NCBI GenBank assembly: GCA_963281155.1
Contig: CAUJLY010000001.1
Coordinates: forward strand, 1,116,001 to 1,180,000
Length of the DNA: 64,000 bases
Reading direction: 5' to 3'
DNA from: Rhabditophanes sp. KR3021
Taxonomy: Eukaryota; Nematoda; Chromadorea; Rhabditida; Alloionematidae
The translations under genes were made by a program, and so were the position numbers. The first letter of the stretch is position 1. Each line of letters begins with the position of its first letter. Below are positions 15,001-27,000 of the stretch, piece by piece. The notes beneath the pieces are model-generated. The model was not told where the DNA came from. It searched no databases and saw nothing but the letters and a program-made list of their open reading frames with translations.

Positions 15001-18000
15001 ATCTTAGCACCCACTGATTTTCCTTTGTCTTTGATGGCTTCTCCAATATCCTGGCTTTGTTCTCTTTCGATCGTTGCAGCTTTTTTCAAGAGGCGTAAGG
15101 TGATCGTAATGACCAACGTGTCTTTCAGGAACGTGATGCTCAATTGGTTCAGGATTGAGTTCACTCGACTTATGAGTATCAACTAAAGGACCTTCATAAA
15201 CATCATAAGGGTAGTCATGATGCGCCGATGAACGCTTGAAGAAGCTGGTTATCTTGGCCGAAACCGATTTGCCTGAATCTTTGATAGGGCCAAGTAGATC
15301 GGAAGGCTCTTTTTGAATGTGTTCTTTTGGCTCAACAAAATCATCTGAAGTTCCTTGATGATATACAGTTGAAAATTGATCAATTGGAAGAGTATCTAAA
15401 TCTTGGGCTTTTCCAGTTTCATCTAATCTTCCTAAATAAGGAGAATGATCAAATTCATCTGGGTGCTTTCCTTTCTTGAATAAACCAGATAAGAATGTAC
15501 CACCTTTTTTATCCAAATCCTGGCTTGGTTCTCTTTCAATAGTGGTTGTCTTAGCTGGAGTAAGTTGATCGTAGAAGCCTGGATGTCTCAAAGGTACTTG
15601 AGTATCAATTTCTTCTGGATACAATTCCTCATCTTTATCAGTCAACTTAACTTCACCTAGATAAAGTTCAGATTGTGGATAGTCATCGTGCTTATTTTTA
15701 GAAAACAAGCTTGACAAAAAGCCTCCTGATTTTGGTTTATTATCCAAATCTTGACTAGGTTCTCGTTCAATTTTAGTATCTTTTGGAGCCACAATTTTAT
15801 CATAATGGCCAACATCGTATTTAGCTGAATAGAGGTCAATCGGTTCAGTAGAAAGATCTTCAGCTTTGCCAGTTTCAGACAATTGACCAATATAAAGTTC
15901 TGAACTTGGGTAGTCGCTTTGATGAGATGGTTTAAAGAATCCACTAATTTTGGATGAAATTCCATAAGCCTTTTCTTGAATGTCGTCAACAAAGTCAGTA
16001 CTTGGTTGTCTTTTAACCTTTTCTTCCTTCTCAGGAACATGATCTGCACTGACCCCAGAATGATAAACTTGAGAGTAGTCGTGTAATGGTAATTCTTGTA
16101 AATTTTTAGCTTTTTCTGTACTATCAACAGGTCCGTCGTGATAATAGGTTGGTGGATATTCTTGATCCTTATTTCCAGAAAAGAATCCTGTGATTTTAGC
16201 TCCTATTGATTTTCCTTTTTCCGTAACAATTTCACCAATATCTTGGCTTGGTCTTCTTTCAATAGTGGTTGTTTTAACAGGAGTAAGTGTATCATAGAAG
16301 CCAACATGTCTTTCTGGAACATGATGATCAATTGGTTCGGCATCAAGCTCATTTGATTTGGCAGTGTTTACTAACGGACCTTCGTAAACATCATAAGGGT
16401 AGTCATGATGCGCCGATGAACGCTTGAAGAAGCTGGTTATCTTGGCCGAAACCGATTTGCCTGAATCTTTGATAGGGTCAAGTAGATCGGAAGGTTCTTT
16501 TTGAATGTGTTCTTTTGGCTCAACAAAATCATCTGAAGTTCCGTGGTGGTAAATTGTTGAAAATTCAGTAATAGGAAGAGTATCCAAATCTTGGGCTTTT
16601 CCAGTTTCATCTAATCTTCCTAAGTAAGGAGAATGATCAAATTGATCTGGATGTTTGTCTTTCTTGAATAAACCAGATAAGAATGTACCACCTTTTTTAT
16701 CCAAATCCTGGCTTGGTTCTCTTTCAATAGTGGTTGTCTTAACTGGAGTAAGTTGATCGTAGAAGCCTGGATGTCTCAAAGGTACTTGAGTATCAATTTC
16801 TTCTGGATACAATTCCTCATCTTTATCAGTCAACTTAACTTCACCTAGATAAAGTTCAGATTGTGGATAGTCATCGTGTTTATTTTTAGAAAACAAGCTT
16901 GACAAAAATCCTCCTGATTTTGGTTTATTATCCAAATCTTGACTAGGTTCTCGTTCAATTTTAGTATCTTTTGGAGCCACAATTTTATCATAATGGCCAA
17001 CATCGTATTTAGCTGAATAGAGGTCAATCGGTTCAGTAGAAAGATCTTCAGCTTTGCCGGTTTCAGACAATTGACCAATATAAAGTTCTGAACTTGGATA
17101 GTCGCTTTGATGAGATGGTTTAAAGAATCCACTGATTTTGGATGAAATTCCATAAGCCTTTTCTTGAATGTCGTCAACAAAGTCAGTACTTGGTTGTCTT
17201 TTAACCTTTTCTTCCTTCTCAGGAACATGATCTGCACTAACTCCAGAGTGATAGACTTGAGAATAGTCTTGTAAGGGCAAACCATCCAAATCCTTTGATT
17301 TATCTGTAGCATCTACAGGTCCATCGTAATAGTATGTTTGTGGGTATTCAGAATGTTTGTCTGCTTTGAAGAGGCCAGTTATCTTAGCACCCACTGATTT
17401 TCCTTTGTCTTTGATGGCTTCTCCAATATCCTGGCTTTGTTCTCTTTCGATCGTTGCAGCTTTTTTAAGAGGCGTAAGATGATTGTAATAACCAACGTGT
17501 CTTTCAGGAACGTGATGTTCAATTGGTTCAGAATCAAATTCGTTCAATTTAAAGGTACTTTGAAGAGGGAGATTATATGGTGCTTCAACCGGATAATCTT
17601 GTGGTGGAGATCTTTTGAAAATACCAGAAATAATTCCTCCAATATGTTTTCCCTTTGACTCCAAATCGCTACTTTCCTCACTTCCAACTTTAGTTTCTTT
17701 TGGAGTTTCAATTTTATCGTAATATCCAAGATGGCGAGTTGGAACATGGGCATCAATTGGTTGAGAATCCAATTCGTTTGATTTATCAACACATTCAACT
17801 GCGCCAACATACAATTCGGATTTTGGGAAATTGTCATGAGGAGACTTTTTGAAGAATCCACTTATTTTGGATGAAATACCTTGAACTTTGTCTTGAATAT
17901 TATCGCCAAATTCAGTACCGGGTTTGTTTTGGGTTGTTGGTTCTCTTGATTGGACATGATCATCTGAAGTTCCGGAGTGGTAAACTGTTGAAAATTCAGT

Positions 18001-21000
18001 AATAGGAAGAGTATCTAAATCTTGGGCTTTTCCAGTTTCTTCTAGTCTTCCCAAATAGGGAGAATGATCAAATTGATCTGGATGTTTGTCTTTTTTGAAT
18101 AAACCAGATAAGAATGTACCACCTTTTTTATCCAAATCCTGGCTTGGTTCTCTTTCAATAGTGGTTGTCTTAACTGGAGTAAGTTGATCGTAGAAGCCTG
18201 GATGTCTCAAAGGTACTTGAGTATCAATTGGTTCTCCATCCAGTTCACTGAATTTGGAGGTGCTTTCGAGAGGACCGTCGTACTTTGTTTCGTCCAAGTT
18301 GTATTTCTTTTCTTTCTTGAAAAATCCTGAAATAACTCCACTAACTGATTTACCCTTACTTTCAAAATCTACACTTTCTTCCCTTTGAATAGGCTCATCC
18401 AACGGTTTTAATTTGTCATAGTGACCAACATCATACTTAGCTGAATAAAGGTCGATTGGCTGGGTAGAAAGATTTTCAGCTTTGCCGGTTTCAGACAATT
18501 GACCAATATAAAGTTCTGAACTTGGATAGTCACTTTGATGAGATGGTTTAAAGAATCCACTAATTTTGGATGAAATTCCATGAGCTTTTTCTTGAATTTC
18601 GTCAACAAAGTCAGTACTTGGTTGTCTTTTAACTTTTTCTTCCTTCTCAGGAACATGATCTGCACTAACTCCAGAATGATAAACTTCAGAATAATTGTGC
18701 AATGGCAATTCTTCCAAATTCTTAGATTTATCTGTACTATCAACAGGTCCGTCGTAATATTCGGGTGAAGGATATTTTTCATGTTTGTTTCCAGAAAAGA
18801 ATCCCGTGATTTTAGCTCCTACTGACTTTCCTTTTTCAGTTAAAAGTTCGCCAATATCCTGGCTTGGTTCTCTTTCAATTGTTGCTGTTTTAAGTGGAAT
18901 AAGTGTATCATAAAAGCCAACGTGTCTTTCTGGAACATGATGATCAATTGGTTCGGCATCAAGCTCATTTGATTTGGCAGTGTTTACTAACGGACCTTCG
19001 TAAACATCATAAGGGTAGTCATGATGCGCCGATGAACGCTTGAAGAAGCTGGTTATCTTGGCCGAAACCGATTTGCCTGAATCTTTGATAGGGTCAAGTA
19101 GATCGGAAGGTTCTTTTTGAATGTGTTCTTTTGGCTCAACAAAATCATCTGAAGTTCCGTGGTGGTAAACTGTTGAAAATTCAGTAATAGGAAGAGTATC
19201 TAAATCTTGGGCTTTTCCAGTTTCTTCTAGTCTTCCCAAATAGGGAGAATGATCAAATTGATCTGGATGTTTGTCTTTTTTGAATAAACCAGATAAGAAT
19301 GTACCACCTTTTTTATCCAAATCCTGGCTTGGTTCTCTTTCAATAGTGGTTGTTTTAACAGGAGTAAGTTTATCGTAATGACCAACATGTCTTTCTGGAA
19401 CGAAATGATCAATTGGTTGACCATCTAATTCACTTGATTTTGTAGTATCGACTAGTGGTCCTTCATAAACATCACGTGGATAATCATGAGTTGAATCTCT
19501 TTTGAAGAAGCTTGTGATCTTGGCCGAAACTAATTTCTTGGAGTCATGAACTGGTTCAAAGATGTCTGAAGTTTCTTTTGGGTCAGCATGAGTAAAGCTA
19601 GTCCCTTCATGGTATTTTGCAGCAAATTGGTCAATCGGTAGAGATTCTAAATCACTAGCTTTTCCAGTTTCATCTAGACTTCCCAAATAGGGAGAATGAT
19701 CAAATTGATCTGGATGTTTGTCTTTCTTGAATAAACCAGATAAGAATGTACCACCTTTTTCTCTTTTATCCAAATCCTGGCTTGGTTCTCTTTCAATTGT
19801 CGATGTTTTAACTGGAGTAAGCTGATCATAGAAGCCTGGATGTCTTTCAGGAACATAACCATCAATTGGTTCTCCATCCAGTTCATTGAATTTGGAGGTG
19901 CTTTCGAGAGGACCGTCGTACTTTGTTTCGTCCAAGTTGTATTTCTTTTCTTTCTTGAAAAATCCTGAAATAACTCCACTAACTGATTTACCCTTACTTT
20001 CAAAATCCACACTTTCTTCCCTTTGAATGGGTTCTTCGTTAGGTTTCAATTTGTCGTAATGTCCAATATCATACTTAGCTGAGTAAAGGTCAATCGGTTC
20101 AGTAGAAAGATCATGCTTTTTATCAGTAGATTCTAAGACACCGGTATACGGTTGTTCTGCTTTAGGGTAGTTATCGTGAGTCTTTTTAAAGAAACTCGTA
20201 ATTTTAGCAGAAACTGATTTTGTAGTATCATGAATGGGTTCAAGAAGGTCCAAACTTTCTTTTTCAATATGATTCTTGGGTTGAACGTGATCATCTGAAG
20301 TTCCATGGTGGTAAACTGTTGAAAATTCAGTAATAGGAAGAGTATCTAAATCTTGGGCTTTTCCAGTTTCATCTAGTCTTCCTAAATAGGGAGAATGATC
20401 AAATCCATCTGGATGTTTATCTTTTTTGAATAAACTAAATAAGAATGTACCACCTTTTTCTTTTTTATCCAAATCCTGGCTTGGTTCTCTTTCAATAGTG
20501 GTTGTCTTAACTGGAGTAAGTTGATCGTAGAAGCCTGGATGTCTCAAAGGTACTTGAGTATCAATTGGTTCTCCATCCAGTTCACTGAATTTGGAGGTGC
20601 TTTCGAGAGGACCGTCGTACTTTGTTTCGTCCAAGTTGTATTTCTTTTCTTTCTTGAAAAATCCTGAAATAACTCCACTAACTGATTTACCCTTACTTTC
20701 AAAATCTACACTTTCTTCCCTTTGAATAGGCTCATCCAACGGTTTTAATTTGTCATAGTGACCAACATCATACTTAGCTGAATAAAGGTCGATTGGCTGG
20801 GTAGAAAGATCTTCAGCTTTGCCGGTTTCAGACAATTGACCAATATAAAGTTCTGAACTTGGATAGTCGCTTTGATGAGATGGTTTAAAGAATCCGCTGA
20901 TTTTGGATGAAATTCCATGAGCTTTTTCTTGAATTTCGTCAACAAAGTCAGTACTTGGTTGTCTTTTAACTTTTTCTTCCTTCTCAGGAACATGATCTGC

Positions 21001-24000
21001 ACTAACTCCAGAATGATAAACTTGGGAGTAGTCGTGTAATGGTAATTCTTGTAAATTTTTAGCTTTCTCTGTACTATCAACAGGTCCGTCGTGATAATAG
21101 GTTGGTGGATATTCTTGATCCTTATTTCCAGAAAAGAATCCCGTGATTTTAGCTCCTACTGACTTTCCTTTTTCTGTAACAATTTCACCAATCTGTTCAG
21201 TTGGTTCTTTTTGGATTGTGTCAATTTTTACAGGTGTAAGTTTATCGTAATGACCAACATGTCTTTCTGGAACATGATGATCAATTGGTTCGGCATCAAG
21301 CTCATTTGATTTGGCAGTGTCCACTAACGGGCCTTCGTAGACATCACGTGGATAATCATGAGTTGAATCTCTTTTGAAGAAGCTTGTGATCTTGGCCGAA
21401 ACTAATTTCTTGGAGTCATGAACTGGTTCAGGGATGTCTGAAGTTTCTTTTGGGTCAGCATGAGTAAAGCTAGTCCCTTCATGGTATTTTGCAGCAAATT
21501 GGTCAATCGGTAGAGATTCTAAATCACTAGCTTTTCCAGTTTCTTCTAGACTTCCCAAATAAGGTGAATGATCAAATCCATCTGGGTGCTTTCCTTTCTT
21601 GAATAAACCAGATAAGAATGTACCACCTTTTTCTTTTTTATCCAAATCTTGGCTTGGTTCTCTTTCAATAGTGGTTGTCTTAGCTGGAGTAAGTTGATCA
21701 TAAAAGCCCGGATGTCTCAAAGGTACTTGAGTATCAATTTCTTCTGGATACAATTCCTCATCTTTATCAGTCAACTTAACTTCACCTAGATAAAGTTCAG
21801 ATTGTGGATAGTCATCGTGCTTATTTTTAGAAAACAAGCTTGACAAAAATCCTCCTGACTTTGGTTTATTATCCAAATCTTGACTAGGTTCTCGTTCAAT
21901 TTTAGTATCTTTTGGAGCCACAATTTTATCATAATGGCCAACATCGTATTTAGCTGAATAGAGGTCAATCGGTTCAGTAGAAAGATCTTCAGCTTTGCCG
22001 GTTTCAGATAATTGACCAATATAAAGTTCTGAACTTGGGTAGTCGCTTTGATGAGATGGTTTAAAGAATCCACTAATTTTGGATGAAATTCCATGAGCTT
22101 TTTCTTGAATTTCGTCAACAAAGTCAGTACTTGGTTGTCTTTTAACTTTTTCTTCCTTCTCAGGAACATGATCTGCACTGACCCCAGAATGATAAACTTG
22201 AGAGTAGTCGTGTAATGGTAATTCTTGTAAATTTTTAGCTTTTTCTGTACTATCAACAGGTCCATCGTGATAATAGGTTGGTGGATATTCTTGATCCTTA
22301 TTTCCAGAAAAGAATCCCGTGATTTTAGCTCCTACTGACTTTCCTTTTTCTGTAACAATTTCACCAATCTGTTCAGTTGGTTCTTTTTGGATTGTGTCAA
22401 TTTTTACAGGTGTAAGTTGATCATAAAAGCCAACATGCCTTTCAGGAACATGATGATCAATTGGTTCGGCATCAAGTTCATTTGATTTGGCAGTGTCTAC
22501 TAACGGACCTTCGTAAACATCATAAGGGTAGTCATGATGCGCCGATGAACGCTTGAAGAAGCTGGTTATCTTGGCCGAAACCGATTTGCCTGAATCTTTG
22601 ATAGGGCCAAGTAGATCGGAAGGCTCTTTTTGAATGTGTTCTTTTGGCTCAACAAAATCATCTGAAGTTCCGTGGTGGTAAACTGTTGAAAATTCAGTAA
22701 TAGGAAGAGTATCTAAATCTTGGGCTTTTCCAGTTTCTTCTAGTCTTCCCAAATAGGGAGAATGATCAAATTGATCTGGATGTTTGTCTTTTTTGAATAA
22801 ACCAGATAAGAATGTACCACCTTTTTTATCCAAATCCTGGCTTGGTTCTCTTTCAATAGTGGTTGTCTTAACTGGAGTAAGTTGATCGTAGAAGCCTGGA
22901 TGTCTTTCAGGGACATAACTATCAATTGGTTCTCCATCCAGTTCACTGAATTTGGAGGTGCTTTCGAGAGGACCGTCGTACTTTGTTTCGTCCAAGTTGT
23001 ATTTCTTTTCTTTCTTGAAAAATCCTGAAATAACTCCACTAACTGATTTACCCTTACTTTCAAAATCTACACTTTCTTCCCTTTGAATAGGCTCATCCAA
23101 CGGTTTTAATTTGTCATAGTGACCAACATCATACTTAGCTGAATAAAGGTCGATTGGCTGGGTAGAAAGATCTTCAGCTTTGCCGGTTTCAGACAATTGA
23201 CCAATATAAAGTTCTGAACTTGGATAGTCGTTTTGATGAGATGGTTTAAAGAATCCACTAATTTTGGATGAAATTCCATGAGCTTTTTCTTGAATGTCGT
23301 CAACAAAGTCAGTACTTGGTTGTCTTTTAACCTTTTCTTCCTTCACTGGAACAAAGTCGAAACTAATTCCAGAGTGATAGACTTGAGAATAGTCTTGTAA
23401 GGGCAAACCATCCAAATCCTTTGATTTATCTGTAGCATCTACAGGTCCATCGTAATAGTATGTTTGTGGGTATTCAGAATGTTTGTCTGCTTTGAAGAGG
23501 CCAGTTATCTTAGCACCCACTGATTTTCCTTTGTCTTTGATGGCTTCTCCAATATCCTGGCTTTGTTCTCTTTCGATCGTTGCAGCTTTTTTAAGAGGCG
23601 TAAGGTGATCGTAATGACCAACGTGTCTTTCAGGAACGTGATGCTCAATTGGTTCAGGATTGAGTTCACTCGACTTATGAGTATCAACTAAAGGACCTTC
23701 ATAAACATCATAAGGGTAGTCATGATGCGCCGATGAACGCTTGAAGAAGCTGGTTATCTTGGCCGAAACCGATTTGCCTGAATCTTTGATAGGGCCAAGT
23801 AGATCGGAAGGCTCTTTTTGAATGTGTTCTTTTGGCTCAACAAAATCATCTGAAGTTCCTTGATGATATACAGTTGAAAATTGATCAATTGGAAGAGTAT
23901 CTAAATCTTGGGCTTTTCCAGTTTCATCTAGTCTTCCCAAATAAGGAGAATGGTCGATTGGATAATGTGATTGCTTTTTGTCTTTGCCGAACAAACCAGA

Positions 24001-27000
24001 AATGATTCCGCCAACACTTTTTCCTTTTCCATCAACATCACTTTCTTCCCTTTGAATGGGTTCTTCGTTAGGTTTCAATTTGTCGTAATGTCCAACATCA
24101 TACTTAGCTGAATAGAGGTCAATCGGTTCAGTAGAAAGATCTTCAGCTTTGCCGGTTTCAGACAATTGACCAATATAAAGTTCTGAACTTGGATAGTCGC
24201 TTTGATGAGATGGTTTAAAGAATCCGCTGATTTTGGATGAAATTCCATGAGCTTTTTCTTGAATTTCGTCAACAAAGTCAGTACTTGGTTGTCTTTTAAC
24301 TTTTTCTTCCTTCTCAGGAACATGATCTGCACTGACCCCAGAATGATAAACTTGAGAGTAGTCGTGTAATGGTAATTCTTGTAAATTTTTAGCTTTCTCT
24401 GTACTATCAACAGGTCCATCGTGATAATAGGTTGGTGGATATTCTTGATCCTTATTTCCAGAAAAGAATCCCGTGATTTTAGCTCCTACTGACTTTCCTT
24501 TTTCTGTAACAATTTCACCAATATCTTGGCTTGGTCTTCTTTCAATAGTGGTTGTTTTAACAGGAGTAAGTTTATCGTAATGACCAACGTGTCTTTCTGG
24601 AACATGATGATCAATTGGTTCGGCATCAAGCTCATTTGATTTGGCAGTGCCTACTAACGGGCCTTCGTAGACATCATAAGGGTAGTCATGATGCGCCGAT
24701 GAACGCTTGAAGAAGCTGGTTATCTTGGCCGAAACCGATTTGCCTGAATCTTTGATAGGGCCAAGTAGATCGGAAGGCTCTTTTTGAATGTGTTCTTTTG
24801 GCTCAACAAAATCATCTGAAGTTCCTTGATGATATACAGTTGAAAATTGATCAATTGGAAGAGTATCTAAATCTTGGGCTTTTCCAGTTTCATCTAGACT
24901 TCCCAAATAAGGAGAATGGTCGATTGGGTAATGTGATTGCTTTTTGTCTTTGCCGAACAAACCAGAAATAATTCCGCCGACACTTTTTCCTTTTCCATCA
25001 ACATCACTTTCTTCCCTTTGAATGGGTTCTTCGTTAGGTTTCAATTTGTCGTAATGTCCAATATCATACTTAGCTGAGTAAAGGTCAATCGGTTCAGTAG
25101 AAAGATCATGCTTTTTATCAGTGGATTCTAAGACACCGGTATACGGTTGTTCTGCTTTAGGGTAGTTATCGTGAGTCTTTTTAAAGAAACTCGTAATTTT
25201 AGCAGAAACTGATTTTGTAGTATCATGAATGGGTTCAAGAAGGTCCGAACTTTCTTTTTCAATATGATCCTTGGGTTGAACGTGATCATCTGAAGTTCCT
25301 TGATGATATACAGTTGAAAATTGATCAATTGGAAGAGTATCTAAATCTTGGGCTTTTCCAGTTTCATCTAATCTTCCTAAGTAAGGAGAATGATCAAATT
25401 GATCTGGATGTTTATCTTTTTTGAATAGGCCAGATAAAAATCCACCGCTTTTTTCTTTTCCGAATTCTTCAGTGGGTTCTTTTTCAACTTTTACTTCCTT
25501 TGGTACTACTAACTCATCATAATGCCCAACATCATACTTAGCGGAGTAAAGTTCGATTGGCTCAGTTGAAATATCAGTAGATTTTTCCGTTTCCGATAAC
25601 ACACCTTCAAACACTTCTGAAGTAGGGTATTGTTGGTGTTTCTTCTTACCAAATAGACCAGTAATTTTCGAAGAAATGCCCTGAGCTTTATCTTGAATGT
25701 CGTCAACAAAGTCAGTACTTGGTTGTCTTTTAACCTTTTCTTCCTTCACTGGAACAAAGTCGGAACTAATTCCAGAGTGATAGACTTGAGAATAGTCTTG
25801 TAAGGGCAAACCATCCAAATCCTTTGATTTATCTGTAGCATCTACAGGTCCATCGTAATAGTATGTTTGTGGGTATTCAGAATGTTTGTCTGCTTTGAAG
25901 AGGCCAGTTATCTTAGCACCCACTGATTTTCCTTTGTCTTTGATGGCTTCTCCAATATCCTGGCTTTGTTCTCTTTCGATCGTTGCAGCCTTTTTAAGAG
26001 GCGTAAGGTGATCGTAATAACCAACGTGTCTTTCAGGAACGTGATGCTCAATTGGTTCAGGATTGAGTTCACTCGACTTATGAGTATCAACTAAAGGACC
26101 TTCATAAACATCATAAGGATAGTCTTGATGTGCTGAAGAAGTAATACTCTTGGCTCCTTTTGATTTTTCAGTAATTGGTTCAACAGCTTCTTTACTATGA
26201 GTAATTTCCTTGGGTTCAACGTAAGATTGGCCCGAATGATAAATATGCGTATATTCATCAATTGGTAGTCCTTCTAAGCTGAATGATTTTTCTGTTGAAT
26301 AAACTTGGCCTAAGTAAGGAGCATGATCAATAGGATAGCCCTGCAATTTGTCCTTTTTGAAAAATCCGGATAAAATTCCACCAACTGATTTCGTCTTTCC
26401 TTCAACATTTCCGCTTTCTTCTCTTTCAATTTGTTCTGGTTTTGGATGTGGTTTGAGCTTGTCATAATTACCTTTGTGATATTTTGCTGCATGCAAGTCA
26501 ATTGGTTCAGTTGAAATATCACGGTCTTTCCCAGTTTGTTCTAAAATACCATCGAATTTTTTAGACGTTGGATAGTCTTGATAAGCAGGGCCTTTTTGAA
26601 ATGTCTGTTCGTAATTTCCTGGCCATCTCACCGGTACGAAAAAGTCAAGAGGTTTTTCATCTAACTCATTTGGCTTCTTTGTTTCCAACAAAGGACCGCT
26701 ATAGACGTCATTTGGGTACTCATGACTTTTTTCTTTCTTAAATAATCTGTCAAGGAAACCTTCACCTTGACTGGGTTCCTTGGGAATATTCACAAATTCG
26801 TCGTCTTTCTTTTCGAGTTCAATTATTTCAAAACTTTCTTCCTTTTGAACATCCTCCTTTGGTTGTTGCTGAATATGATCATCTGATCTTCCATGGTGAT
26901 AAATATTCGTAGTTTCATCAATTGGCACAGCATCGAGATCAGCATTTTTACTTGTAGCACTAATTTCTCCCAAATAAGGCTTATCATCAAAATTATACTC

